Below, in pieces: positions 1-8,241 of a stretch of DNA of 64,000 nt. Below the pieces are notes generated by a model. It did not search any database and was not told where the DNA came from. It saw only the letters and a program-made list of their open reading frames with translations. The stretch spans positions 56,571 through 120,570 of the forward strand of contig MHBK01000015.1 in the NCBI GenBank assembly GCA_001804865.1, read 5' to 3'. A program made the position numbers and the translations under genes. Position 1 is the stretch's first letter; every line of letters begins with the position of its first letter. The DNA is from Lentisphaerae bacterium GWF2_57_35 (lineage in GTDB: Bacteria; Verrucomicrobiota; Kiritimatiellia; CAIQIC01; GWF2-57-35).

Positions 1-177
1 AGCGGTCTGAGGAATTACGAAGAAAACATCCGCGCGACGGAAAGCCGTATTCGCGACGTGGATGTGGCCTATGAGACAACCTTGTTCTCGAAGTACCAGA
101 TCCTGTCGCAGGTGGGTACGGCGATGTTGGCTCAGGCCAATGCCTTGCCGGGCAGCGTTATGCAGCTGATCGGCTAA
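1..177 (+). CDS. fliC: flagellin, C-terminal end (partial)
   Basis: The window opens inside a reading frame whose last 58 residues match the C-terminal D0/D1 helices of bacterial flagellin: an [11 protein letters not shown] segment followed by a [18 protein letters not shown] stretch and a Gly-stop end. In flagellins these helices pack with the N-terminal helices and line the filament channel, and the last residues are the region bound by FliS. A strong hairpin follows 20 bp after the stop. The downstream genes (glycosyltransferase of the MAF type, FliS) fit a flagellin locus. The start lies outside the window, so length and copy number cannot be judged. Confidence 0.93.
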   Translation, partial: SGLRNYEENIRATESRIRDVDVAYETTLFSKYQILSQVGTAMLAQANALPGSVMQLIG

Positions 178-196
178 GAGGTAAGAAATCCGCGAT

Positions 197-226
197 CGTG
201 TCCGGCCCCGCGAGGGGCCGGACACG
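197..226 (+). terminator. strong hairpin after flagellin
   Basis: A perfect 13-bp stem (CGTGTCCGGCCCC and its complement) closes on a GCGA tetraloop of the GNRA type. It lies 20 bp after the flagellin stop. No T-tract follows, so it may be a 3' mRNA-stabilising or partly terminating hairpin rather than a classical intrinsic terminator. Confidence 0.7.
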
Positions 227-262
227 AGTCCGGTTCGAACGGCCAACAACCAAGGGAAAAAC

Positions 263-712
263 ATGAATCCAGCACCCTCATCCAAAAATATCGAATCGAT
301 CGAAGAGTTCACGCTCTATGCGCTCGACCGCTCGATCGAAGGCCTTCAGCAACTCGTCGACGACTGCAAAAAATGCGCCGGCGCCCTGCACGCGCGTTCG
401 CCCGAAGCGTTCGGCCTGCTGTCGCCCCTCGCGGTGAACCTTCGCGACTTCGATGTGTTCGAAAACGACATGGTCTCGCTGTTCGAGATCGACCGATCCC
501 TGATGAGCGATGCCCAAGGCTCGCTGCTCGAGGTCGAAGCGAACTTTCGCGCCACGCTGGACCGGCTGGCGGACCATCTTGGCCAAAACGACATGACTCA
601 GCTCTCCCAACTGTTGGAAACCGAGCTGCCCGGCGTCCTGACCCGCTTTCAAGTCTTGCTGCCCATGCTGAGAGACTATGTCGATGTTCAATACATCCGA
701 ACAGCTCCCTGA
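263..712 (+). CDS. hypothetical helical protein of flagellar cluster
   Basis: A 149-residue acidic, mostly helical protein without signal peptide or membrane segment. The start is supported by an AAGGG ribosome-binding site 6 nt upstream. I do not recognise a family. Its last 35 bp overlap the start of the flagellin glycosyltransferase gene, which points to translational coupling and to a role with that enzyme or in flagellin handling. Size, helical character and position between flagellin and fliS would suit an export chaperone of the FlgN/FliT kind, but no diagnostic motif supports that. Confidence 0.7.
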   Translation: MNPAPSSKNIESIEEFTLYALDRSIEGLQQLVDDCKKCAGALHARSPEAFGLLSPLAVNLRDFDVFENDMVSLFEIDRSLMSDAQGSLLEVEANFRATLDRLADHLGQNDMTQLSQLLETELPGVLTRFQVLLPMLRDYVDVQYIRTAP

Positions 713-2510
713 TTCCGGAACGGACCTGACGCACCGGCTGGATACCCTGGGCGCCTTCGACCCGGAGGCCGCCGACCGCATCCGCCAGGCCCTCCACGGA
801 ACCACCGCGCCGCTGAAACCCGCCTTGGAACCGGTCGACGTCCAACTGCGGAAGGCCGGCACATTGGGCGATCCCGGCATCGTCATCCTGCTCGGCGCCT
901 CCGGCGCGGAAGACCTGGAGATGGTGTTTCGGCGGATGCCGGAGCATGTACGCATCCTGTTGTTGGAATCGGAACCCGCCGCAGCCGCGGACCTTTTCCG
1001 CGCCTGTCCGCTGGAAGAGCTCGTCCAGGAAGGCCGGCTGTCGCTGGCCATCGGCATGGACGAAGCCCTCGTCGAGAAACAATTTCTTTCCCTGGTCGAT
1101 CTCAAGCGGGCGCCGGAAGTCCGCGTCCTGGAAATGCGCGAGCTTTCGTCCGATGCGGCGAATTTCTACTATTCTTCTTTAAGCCGCGCCAAAAATACCG
1201 TGCATTTGAATGTGTTCAATCTCGGCACGCTGGTTTATCGGGGTCCTCACTGGCAATACAACACAATCCAGAATCTGCCCCAACTGATCGCCCATCCCGG
1301 CGTAGCCCGGCTGGAAGGTCTTTTTGCCGGCAAACCCGCCGTCATTGTCGGAGCCGGCCCTTCGCTGAACGAGGCGCTGGCGTATCTGCCGCAGGCCGCC
1401 GGACAAGCCGTGATCGTCTCCACCGGCACCGCCTTGCGTCCCCTCCGGAAAGCCGGCCTTCGGCCCGACCTGACCGTCTCCGTCGATGCCAGCCATTTGA
1501 CCGCACGCCAATTCGAAACTTGCTGCGACGATTTGTATCTGGCCTGTTCTTCCCTGGCGTATCCGCCCCTGCTCCCCAAGTTCCGGGGTCTGTTCAGCGC
1601 GTCCATGGCCTCGAATCCCATCAGCGAATGGCTCAACACCGTCGGGGAATCCAAAGGCGCGCTGACCGCCGCCGGCACCGTGACCACCTCGGCCATCGAT
1701 CTGGCCATCCGCATGGGCTGCAACCCGATTATTTGCATCGGCGCCGATTTGAGTTTTTCCGACGATGGAACCACGCACGTCAGCAACTCCATGTACCACG
1801 GCAGCCGGCTCGACCCGGCCCGGTTGATCCGGACGCCCGGCAATTATCAAGCCGACGTGCCGACCACCGAACAATTCAAGTGCTACATCGATCTGCTCGA
1901 AAATTACATCCGGTCTCATCCGGACATCCGGTTCGTCAACGCCACCACCGGCGGCGCGCTCATCCGCGGCATGGAACTGGCCCATCCCTCCCTGCTGGCC
2001 CGCCTTGGCGGCGAGCCCTTCGACGCCTATGACGCCATCGCCCGGCAGCACGACGGCTACGAAGTCGGGCCGATGGACGCGATCTGCTCCGCATTGCGCG
2101 AAACGGTGGAACAGCTCCTGGAAACCATGAGCAAGGCTCATGAAGCAGCCATGCTCTGCAACCAACTCATCATGATGCTCAAGGCCCCCCGCCCCGAGGA
2201 CGAAGCCATCGCCCGGGGATATCTCGAAACGCTCCGGCAAATCGACCGGCAGCTCGTGGAGAATAGGACTTGCTCTCTTTTTCTCGACATGAGTCTTTGG
2301 CCGATCAGCTATCGCAGCGGCGCCCAGCGCGCGCCGCATGAAGAGAAGTATTCGGAATCTTTGCTTTCCAACAAACGGTCCCGCGAGTTGTACGAACAGA
2401 TTGCCGGCGCAGCCAAGTGGACCCGGCATCTGCTGCTCAACTCCATCCGGCAAATCGAAGCCGGCCGAACCCACGCCGTTCCGTCGGAAGGAGAATTGGT
2501 CCCAGTTTAA
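678..2510 (+). CDS. MAF/DUF115 flagellin glycosyltransferase-like protein
   Basis: A 610-residue cytoplasmic protein of the motility-associated factor (MAF, DUF115/MptE-like) family. The diagnostic segment lies around residues 218-232 (GKPAVIVGAGPSLNEAL), followed by a TLRP/VSVDAS-like block and a CIGADLSFSDDGTTH segment near residue 352. MAF proteins transfer nonulosonic acids (pseudaminic or legionaminic acid) onto Ser/Thr of flagellin. The position between flagellin and fliS supports this role; the donor sugar cannot be read from the sequence and no nonulosonate synthesis genes are in the window. The start overlaps the preceding gene by 35 bp; a second ATG lies 6 bp downstream. Confidence 0.85.
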   Translation: MSMFNTSEQLPDSGTDLTHRLDTLGAFDPEAADRIRQALHGTTAPLKPALEPVDVQLRKAGTLGDPGIVILLGASGAEDLEMVFRRMPEHVRILLLESEPAAAADLFRACPLEELVQEGRLSLAIGMDEALVEKQFLSLVDLKRAPEVRVLEMRELSSDAANFYYSSLSRAKNTVHLNVFNLGTLVYRGPHWQYNTIQNLPQLIAHPGVARLEGLFAGKPAVIVGAGPSLNEALAYLPQAAGQAVIVSTGTALRPLRKAGLRPDLTVSVDASHLTARQFETCCDDLYLACSSLAYPPLLPKFRGLFSASMASNPISEWLNTVGESKGALTAAGTVTTSAIDLAIRMGCNPIICIGADLSFSDDGTTHVSNSMYHGSRLDPARLIRTPGNYQADVPTTEQFKCYIDLLENYIRSHPDIRFVNATTGGALIRGMELAHPSLLARLGGEPFDAYDAIARQHDGYEVGPMDAICSALRETVEQLLETMSKAHEAAMLCNQLIMMLKAPRPEDEAIARGYLETLRQIDRQLVENRTCSLFLDMSLWPISYRSGAQRAPHEEKYSESLLSNKRSRELYEQIAGAAKWTRHLLLNSIRQIEAGRTHAVPSEGELVPV

Positions 2511-2534
2511 AACAGTCAACAGAAGGAGAATCTC

Positions 2535-2963
2535 ATGCAAACAGTAAGAAAATATCAGGAAGTGAACATCACCACGGCCAGTCCGATGGAGTTGATCGTC
2601 ATGCTGTACGACGACTGCATCCGCTCGCTCGAAAAAGCCGAAAAGGCGTTCGACATGGAAGGCCCGGAGCGCATCGAGACCATTAACAACACCCTGTTGC
2701 ACGCCCAGGACATCATCACCGAACTCGCCGTGTCGCTGGACATGGAAAAAGGCGGCCAGATTGCCCAAAACCTCCAGAAGCTCTATGACTTCATGGTCAA
2801 CCACCTCAGCCATGCCAACATCAACAAGGTGGTCAAACCCGTCAGCGACGTGAAAAAAATGATGAACGAACTGCGCGAGGCCTGGAAGGAAGTGGCCACC
2901 AAGGAAAGTCCGAGAGAAGAACTGCCCGTCAGCTCCGTCAGCAGCATTCATATTTCCGGATGA
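2535..2963 (+). CDS. fliS: flagellar export chaperone FliS
   Basis: A 142-residue protein with the FliS pattern: an N-terminal YQEVNITTASPMELIVMLYD segment, then EKAEKAF and a four-helix-bundle composition. FliS binds the C-terminus of unfolded flagellin in the cytoplasm, prevents premature polymerisation and delivers it to the export gate. An AGAAGGAG ribosome-binding site lies 7 nt before the ATG. It follows the MAF gene by 24 bp and precedes a FliT-like gene by 6 bp, the usual fliS-fliT order. The C-terminal tail after about residue 125 is poorly conserved and probably flexible. Confidence 0.93.
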   Translation: MQTVRKYQEVNITTASPMELIVMLYDDCIRSLEKAEKAFDMEGPERIETINNTLLHAQDIITELAVSLDMEKGGQIAQNLQKLYDFMVNHLSHANINKVVKPVSDVKKMMNELREAWKEVATKESPREELPVSSVSSIHISG

Positions 2964-2969
2964 CGCGCC

Positions 2970-3317
2970 ATGCCCGAGGTCATTCCAAACGCCCTGGAAA
3001 CCATCCGTGAGTTGTCGGCGCGGATGAACGAAGCCCTGCTGCAGGGGGCCATAGAATCGTTCATCGATATTGCCGACGAACGCAGCCGGATCATGAAAAG
3101 TTTCTTCGGCAGCGAGACCGATACCGGCCTGTTCCATGACACGATCACGTCCGTCATTGCGCAGGACCGGCTGTGGATCGAGCGACTCCACGAGCTGCTC
3201 CGGCTGAAAAAGGATGAGATCGACCAGGTGCGGCGAAAAAAAAGCGGCAACCAGCACGTCGCGCGGGCCTATGCTCACCCGAAAGCGCGGGGCCGTTTGT
3301 TCATTAAACGCGGATAA
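2970..3317 (+). CDS. FliT-like small flagellar protein
   Basis: A 115-residue, highly charged helical protein directly after fliS (6-bp gap). Position, length and helix-rich character match FliT, the chaperone of the filament cap protein FliD, but no clear signature is seen, so FliT is a contextual assignment. The C-terminal third is strongly basic (RRKKSGNQHVAR) and lacks the acidic end common in FliT. The gene ends shortly before an intrinsic terminator, which marks the end of the flagellar transcription unit. Confidence 0.6.
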   Translation: MPEVIPNALETIRELSARMNEALLQGAIESFIDIADERSRIMKSFFGSETDTGLFHDTITSVIAQDRLWIERLHELLRLKKDEIDQVRRKKSGNQHVARAYAHPKARGRLFIKRG

Positions 3318-3336
3318 ACTTCAACCCTCGTCTCAG

Positions 3337-3370
3337 CGCGCCAGGCGATCGAACGTCTTGGCGCGTTTTT
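3337..3370 (+). terminator. intrinsic terminator of flagellar operon
   Basis: The stem CGCGCCA pairs with TGGCGCG (extended by a G-T and a G-C pair) around an 11-nt loop and is followed directly by five T. It lies 20 bp after the FliT-like gene. Confidence 0.85.
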
Positions 3371-3395
3371 CATTGGTTGCTTATCCTGCCGGATC

Positions 3396-3412
3396 GCCGC
3401 ACGGGGTGCGGC
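3396..3412. repeat. REP-like hairpin between convergent genes
   Basis: A perfect 7-bp stem GCCGCAC/GTGCGGC with a GGG loop, followed by CTCCTACAAAAG. The arrangement hairpin-plus-CTACAAAA recurs at 15677-15703, so this looks like a short REP-type repeat rather than a gene-specific terminator. Confidence 0.5.
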
Positions 3413-3440
3413 TCCTACAAAAGAAGCCCTGCCCCACCAA

Positions 3441-4463
3441 TCAGCGCAGCCAGCTTTCGCCCATAAACATATCGACGCCCACGCGAATGGAAGGGGTGGC
3501 CTGGTAATCTTCGTCATAAGGAAATTCGAGCTGCGGAGTCACTTCGAAATAGAGCCATTGACGATAGATTAAAACCCGATAGGTCAGGTTGACGAGAGAG
3601 TTGTTGATGTACACGGGGGCGACTTTTTGCGGGAAAACACTGGCTTGGAAGGCAACGCCTTTCTTGCCGTGCTCGATGATATAGCCCAGGCGAAGGGTTT
3701 GTTCCATCTCCAATCCGTTGCTGGTTTCGGTCCACTGCGCGGCCGTGGTGGAACGAAAGCCAAGATCGGGCATCACCCACCGGGTCCAATTCATCTGGGT
3801 TTGCTCGCCAAAGCCGTCGTCGCTGTACCAGTAGCCTTTTTCCTGCACGTCGAGCGACCATACGCCCAACGGGATGCGGCGTTGCCATTTGAGAGACGAA
3901 AACGCAATGGGTTCCCCGCTCCACCTCACTCCGTTATCCAGTTTGATGCTCGATTTGCCCCATTGCGGCATAAGGGTCCGCAGACCCAGTTGCAGCCTGC
4001 TTTTCCGATCCGTCGGATCGGCGCCCGGCAGTTGGTCGGGCGCGATGTTGTCGACAAAAACGTGCAACTTGTTTTCCAGGTTGGGAAGAGCCAATTTCGA
4101 GTCGAGCGCCGGGGTGGCCTTGACGGCCGGAGCGTCTTTCTTGATTTTTACGTACAGCTTTAATTTAAAAGACGAGGAGGAAACTTCCGAGAATGCTTCG
4201 TCGGCGAAAAAGGCATCCACTCTTTTGACATGGCCGTCCAATTGATCGCCCAGCCATTCATGAAAAATATCCAGGCGCCCGTTCCAAACTCGGTTGGTGG
4301 ATAACCCGGCGAAGGTCGTCTGGCTCCAATCGGAGAGCGGGTTGATGGCGTCCAGCTCCACGGCATCCGACACGTCGGGAGCCGGCAACGTTTCGGCTGG
4401 AGCCAACGAGGACATCGCGGCCAGCCAAGTCAGGATGAAAAACCTTTTTACTCTAACCCCCAT
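3441..4463 (-). CDS. outer-membrane beta-barrel protein, unknown
   Basis: A 340-residue secreted protein. The ATG at 4463 is preferred over an upstream in-frame ATG (4577) because it starts a clean signal peptide (basic MGVRVKRFF, hydrophobic core, cleavage after SLAPA). The mature part has alternating hydrophobic and polar residues and many aromatic strands (for example RVLIYRQWLYFEVTPQLEF), typical of an outer-membrane beta-barrel, and it ends in aromatic-rich strands. I recognise no named family. It converges on the flagellar operon and diverges from the AsmA-like gene. Function unknown; a channel or barrel associated with envelope assembly is possible. Confidence 0.7.
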   Translation of the reverse strand: MGVRVKRFFILTWLAAMSSLAPAETLPAPDVSDAVELDAINPLSDWSQTTFAGLSTNRVWNGRLDIFHEWLGDQLDGHVKRVDAFFADEAFSEVSSSSFKLKLYVKIKKDAPAVKATPALDSKLALPNLENKLHVFVDNIAPDQLPGADPTDRKSRLQLGLRTLMPQWGKSSIKLDNGVRWSGEPIAFSSLKWQRRIPLGVWSLDVQEKGYWYSDDGFGEQTQMNWTRWVMPDLGFRSTTAAQWTETSNGLEMEQTLRLGYIIEHGKKGVAFQASVFPQKVAPVYINNSLVNLTYRVLIYRQWLYFEVTPQLEFPYDEDYQATPSIRVGVDMFMGESWLR

Positions 4464-4635
4464 GATGGCTTCAGGCGTTGCCGGCGTGTACGCATACCCA
4501 TTTGCGCCGTCCAATTCCTGCATGCAGAAACCATCGTTCTCGATTTTTCGCTCAAATCCATTATAGTATACCGCCATGCTTCAAAGTGGATATGGGAAAA
4601 GTTATTCTAATTGAAGGCAAGACAAGGAAAACCGC

Positions 4636-6639
4636 TTGAAGTTTGCGATTAAAACATTGGGGTTCGCGATAGGGGCATTCGGCTTGGGACTGCTGCTGCT
4701 CAAACTATGGCTGGCGCCTGTGCTGGTAGAGGCTTTGGCGCGCAAAGCCCTGCCGAAACTGTGGACCGGCCCGCTGTCCATCAGGACCGTCGAACTGAAT
4801 TTCTTTGCGCCTACTTTTCTCCGAGGCATCGAGTTGCGCGATCCGCAGGGACGCCCCTGGCTGTCGATCGGCTCGCTGCGGCTCTCGTTCCGACGGCAGG
4901 GCTGGCGGCCCATCCTGTCGGAAGCGATCGTCGACGACGCCCTGCTGACGGCCTACTTTGACAAAGGCCATTGCACTCCGTCCAGTCCGATGACGACGAA
5001 GGCCTTCGAAGAGTTCATGGAGGCGCCGTCCGATTATTCCGACTTGCAGTCGCTGACCCTGCGAAAAGGCGCTCTCCGCATTGTCGACGAATCGGATATG
5101 TCCTGGCAATGGAACAACGTGGCCCTGGACCTCTTTTGGACCGGCAGCCGCGGAGACATTCGCCTAAGCCGGTTTTCGGATGACGGCGTCAACCGCTTCA
5201 ACTTCATGGGCTGGATCGATTCGAAAAGCTCGGAATTCAACGGCATGCTGGCCGCCGCTCACCGTCTGGGCGACCTGGAAAGCAAGGCCCTGCTAGCGGC
5301 CCTCGAGGCCGGCGACATCCGGTCGGCCGACGGCTCCTTCACCGTCAACCTGTCCATGCGCGGCAGCCTGACCAACTGGCCCTCGCTCGAAATCCAGGGC
5401 AATGCCACCGTCGACAGCATGAAATTCTTTGCTGCCGACTCCCAACCCCTGATCGTCGAAAGCCAGCTTCTACTCGATTTCATGGGCACGAACGCCCGCC
5501 TGACCAGCGTCTATGTGGACGCGACCGCCTGGTCGGTCTCCGCCAGGAATTGCCCCCTCCTGTTCGACCCAACCGCCCGGCGGCTCTCGGCCGAGTTTAC
5601 AAATGCCTTCATCCGACTGCGAACCGCATCGGCTCCTCATCCGTTCTGGACCCCTGCCATGCTCGGCATACGGGGCGATGGGACGATCGGTCTGGCCGGG
5701 CAAGTGGACTACTCCATGTCAACGGGCGGGCCGCTTCATTATAACTTAAAGGGCCGCGCCACCTTCGCCTCTTTGACGCCGCCCGCCCCCCTGTCCATCG
5801 CGTTCACCCAATTCGTCGCCGCGGCTTTCACTTTACAGGACGGAGAGCTGGCCACGGACTCCCTTTCCAGCGACGCCTGCCGCGGCCATCTCGATGCCGT
5901 CGCGCGCGTCTCCTTCACCAACGCCCACTACGACGTCGGCATGGTTTTTTCGAATATCGATCTTCAAGCGCTCTTCAGCGATCTGCAAATGGAATCCAAA
6001 ATCGCCAAAGGTCTGGCCGCCGGCCGGGCAAAGATCGTCGGCGCCGGCTTCACGAGGAAAGATTTGTCTGTGAAGACGCAATTTGCCGTCGAAAGCGCCG
6101 CTCTCGATACCAGCCCGCTCTTTTCGGCCGTGTTGAGATTCATCGGCGTTACCCCGGCCTCGGTGCAGGGAGGAACCGATTTGGCCTGTACGCTTCAACT
6201 GGACTGGCCGCTGATTACGATTCATAGCATGCGCCTGGCCAATCGCATCGCGGCCTTTGAAGTTCAACCAGGCGGCACTTACGATCTGGAAACCAACCTC
6301 GTGGATCTTTATGTCGTCGCCGGAACGCTGCACTCCATTCATCTCTCGATCCTGATACCCTTCGCCAACCTGGCCAAGATGCTCACCCGGATCCATGTGA
6401 AGGGCAACGTATCCGATCCTTTCGATAAATTGCTGCACAAGGAACCCGTGGCGGATTTGGCCAAGGGAACGGCCGGCTTTCTCGTCGATACGGTCAAAAC
6501 CGGCGGCAAACTCGGCCAAGACGTCCTCAAAACCCTGTGGAGTCCCTTTCAGATCGTCATCGACCTGCCCCGCAAGCCGTTCCGGCAAAGCACCCCGGCG
6601 GACGAAAAAGCTTTCCCTCCGCTACCCGAAGAAAAATAG
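4636..6639 (+). CDS. AsmA/TamB-like envelope protein
   Basis: A 667-residue protein with one N-terminal membrane helix (about residues 5-30) followed by a long periplasmic region rich in beta-strands. The pattern of repeated LRLxNG-like strands, and a C-terminal part with VDLYVVAGTLHSIHLSILIPFANL, resembles the AsmA-like/DUF748 group, the bacterial relatives of bridge-like lipid-transport proteins that span the periplasm. The start is a TTG preceded by AAGGAAAA. A structural or lipid-transfer role in the envelope is inferred from the fold type only. No neighbouring gene is obviously linked; the upstream divergent gene is a beta-barrel. Confidence 0.65.
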   Translation: MKFAIKTLGFAIGAFGLGLLLLKLWLAPVLVEALARKALPKLWTGPLSIRTVELNFFAPTFLRGIELRDPQGRPWLSIGSLRLSFRRQGWRPILSEAIVDDALLTAYFDKGHCTPSSPMTTKAFEEFMEAPSDYSDLQSLTLRKGALRIVDESDMSWQWNNVALDLFWTGSRGDIRLSRFSDDGVNRFNFMGWIDSKSSEFNGMLAAAHRLGDLESKALLAALEAGDIRSADGSFTVNLSMRGSLTNWPSLEIQGNATVDSMKFFAADSQPLIVESQLLLDFMGTNARLTSVYVDATAWSVSARNCPLLFDPTARRLSAEFTNAFIRLRTASAPHPFWTPAMLGIRGDGTIGLAGQVDYSMSTGGPLHYNLKGRATFASLTPPAPLSIAFTQFVAAAFTLQDGELATDSLSSDACRGHLDAVARVSFTNAHYDVGMVFSNIDLQALFSDLQMESKIAKGLAAGRAKIVGAGFTRKDLSVKTQFAVESAALDTSPLFSAVLRFIGVTPASVQGGTDLACTLQLDWPLITIHSMRLANRIAAFEVQPGGTYDLETNLVDLYVVAGTLHSIHLSILIPFANLAKMLTRIHVKGNVSDPFDKLLHKEPVADLAKGTAGFLVDTVKTGGKLGQDVLKTLWSPFQIVIDLPRKPFRQSTPADEKAFPPLPEEK

Positions 6640-6655
6640 ACGAGACGGCCGCAAT

Positions 6656-6795
6656 CGGGTGCATCTTGACACGGCCCCTCCTCAACGTCTGGCACTGGAA
6701 AGAAACCACCGGCTTACGCCGGCGGCTACGTAGCCGCGTCCGTAAGGACGTGGATTCTTATTCATATGCGCGGAGGCCGTGTCAAGATGCACCCG
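6656..6795. repeat. inverted-repeat element, copy a (TTAC-loop hairpins inside)
   Basis: Perfect 21-bp terminal inverted repeats (6656-6676 and 6775-6795, starting CGGGTGCATCTTGACA) enclose three successive small palindromes: CCGGC-loop TTAC-GCCGG (6709-6722), a 14-bp palindrome (6723-6736) and CGTCC-loop GTAA-GGACG (6737-6750). Related termini occur at 15777-15913 and 40884-41052 with a different interior. The interior recurs without termini at 19121-19188. No coding capacity. Confidence 0.8.
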
Positions 6796-6819
6796 CCGCA
6801 ATCCAAGTACACGATTCCT

Positions 6820-6877
6820 GGAGGGTTCCGCTCCGTCGGAACCGTCTTCTTCCGGTCGCGACGGAGCGCGACCCTCC
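6820..6877. repeat. three-way-junction repeat with two ACGGAG-loop hairpins
   Basis: An outer stem GGAGGGT/ACCCTCC encloses two hairpins: GGTTCCG with loop CTCCGT (6824-6843) and GGTCGCG with loop ACGGAG (6854-6873); the loops are complementary to each other. Copies or remnants lie at 40831-40850, 55853-55906 and 57009-57066. Confidence 0.8.
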
Positions 6878-6879
6878 AA

Positions 6880-7328
6880 AATACGGATCTACCGGCAAAT
6901 CGATAAATGATCGTTTCACATAAAAGACCGAACGGGTCGTAATTCCTATTTTCCTCCTAGGGACCGATTCTGCCGGTCTGAAACAAGTTCTCAGCCAATT
7001 CTACAGGTTGCTTAAGTTTTTTGCCGCGGCGCCGATGACGAATGGTTGATCATGGAAGCGATTATTCATGGGCTAAAGGCAGCGGTTCAGATCCTGGATG
7101 TAACGGATAAAACCGCGGTAAAGCAGGGAAAAACCACTCCGGACGCATCCGCATGGCAAAATTTGCCGGTCGATCGGTACAGCTTCCGCAGCGTTCCCGC
7201 AACTATTGTAGTGGAGGCACAAGATGCCCCTCCGCCCAATCGCGACAAAGCGGTTCTCTATTCCCACAAGGCCGGACGCTTTGCCGCCGCGACGCCGGAA
7301 GAACAGCCACATCCCAACGGCGGCGCGA
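6880..7328. other. intergenic region, no gene supported
   Basis: About 450 bp between the repeat cluster and the 3' end of queH. A 99-codon open frame on the plus strand runs tail-to-tail into queH but has no ribosome-binding site and no recognisable protein character. I see no hairpin or motif of note. Confidence 0.5.
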
Positions 7329-7934
7329 TCAATCTGCGGGCGTAAAAACGTCGTCCCCTTCCGATTCCAGCTCTCCTTCGCCCCGATAAAGATGCTTGGT
7401 GGTGGAGGCATAACGGTCATATTCGCTGAATACGCAGCCGCAATACGACTGACGATAAATCTCGCGCAGCTTCTTCTCGTCGGGCTCGACATGCCGCAAA
7501 TTGCGGTACAGGAAGGAAATCTTGTGTCTGCGGCCCGCTTCCTCCCCGGCGGCACGGATCATCTGATGGCTCTGATGCACGCTGGTGATCATGGTGGTGG
7601 TGAACGCATCCATGCCCAAGGCGGCGGCTCGTTCGGCGGTGGTGTCCAACCGAATCGCATAACAGCGCGCGCAACGGTCCGGCTTCTGGTAGTGCCCGTA
7701 GGTATTTTCGCAAAAAGGAATAAGCCCGTACTTTTCGACAAAATCGACCGGAACCGGATCGCGCTCCAGATAAACCTTGAGCGCCTTCATGCGGCGGCGG
7801 TATTCCAACAACGGATGAATATTCGGATTATACCACAAACCCCGCGCCGCCAGTTGATAGCCAAATTCCGCCCGCAACCCATCCAGCGTCTTGCCAAAAC
7901 AGTGCGCGCAACAAATATGTATCAACACGTTCAC
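7329..7934 (-). CDS. queH: epoxyqueuosine reductase QueH
   Basis: A 201-residue protein of the QueH (DUF208) family, which reduces epoxyqueuosine to queuosine in tRNA, the last step of Q34 synthesis, using a 4Fe-4S cluster and an adjacent metal site. The family cysteines are visible: CC-x2-C at residues 8, 9 and 12, C88-x2-C91 in a PDRCARCYAIRL segment, and C165-G-C167. The N-terminal NPNIHP segment (about residues 36-41) is also typical. The C-terminal 20 residues are extra and acidic. No preQ1 riboswitch is visible upstream; instead a heptamer repeat array occupies the 5' region. Confidence 0.93.
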   Translation of the reverse strand: MNVLIHICCAHCFGKTLDGLRAEFGYQLAARGLWYNPNIHPLLEYRRRMKALKVYLERDPVPVDFVEKYGLIPFCENTYGHYQKPDRCARCYAIRLDTTAERAAALGMDAFTTTMITSVHQSHQMIRAAGEEAGRRHKISFLYRNLRHVEPDEKKLREIYRQSYCGCVFSEYDRYASTTKHLYRGEGELESEGDDVFTPAD

Positions 7935-7967
7935 AAGACAGCTCCTTTTTAAGAAGGGGGCAGGAAG

Positions 7968-8080
7968 CAGTGATCAGTAGTCAGTAATCAGTGATCAGTG
8001 ATCAGTGATCAGTGATCAGTAATCAGTAATCAGTAATCAGTGATCAGTAATCAGTGATCAGTAATCAGTGATCAGTGATC
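7968..8080 (+). repeat. CAGTRAT heptamer array (16 units)
   Basis: Sixteen uninterrupted 7-nt units, mostly CAGTGAT and CAGTAAT with one CAGTAGT as second unit. The array is preceded on the same strand by a G-rich purine tract (GAAGGGGGCAGGAAG, 7952-7967). It lies just upstream of queH and faces the oppositely oriented array at 8101-8230. Confidence 0.9.
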
Positions 8081-8100
8081 ATCATGAACCAAGTATTGCC

Positions 8101-8230
8101 CGCTGTACACTGACTACTGATCACTGTTTACTGTTTACTGTTCACTGTTTACTGTTCACTGTTTACTGTTCACTGTTTACTGTTCACTGTTTACTGTTCA
8201 CTGTTTACTTCCCCCTCCCCCTCCCCCTCC
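8101..8230 (-). repeat. CAGTRAA heptamer array with G-rich leader
   Basis: Read on the minus strand, a tract of three GGGGG runs separated by single A (8211-8230) leads into about fourteen heptamers CAGTAAA/CAGTGAA, ending with CAGTGAT, CAGTAGT and CAGTGTA. It is inverted relative to the 7968-8080 array, starts about 12 bp after the RND gene stop, and its purine tract could form a G-quadruplex. Confidence 0.9.
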
Positions 8231-8241
8231 TACTCCCACGC

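Noticed and set aside
7046..7345. 99-codon open frame on the plus strand before queH
   Set aside because: It starts with TTG or an ATG without ribosome-binding site, overlaps the 3' end of queH tail-to-tail and has no protein-like character.
7935..7967. preQ1 riboswitch upstream of queH
   Set aside because: The short region has no preQ1-type stem-loop with A-rich tail; it is taken up by the purine tract of the heptamer array.
7968..8209. possible CRISPR array
   Set aside because: Units are 7 nt, contiguous and without spacers; no cas genes are present.
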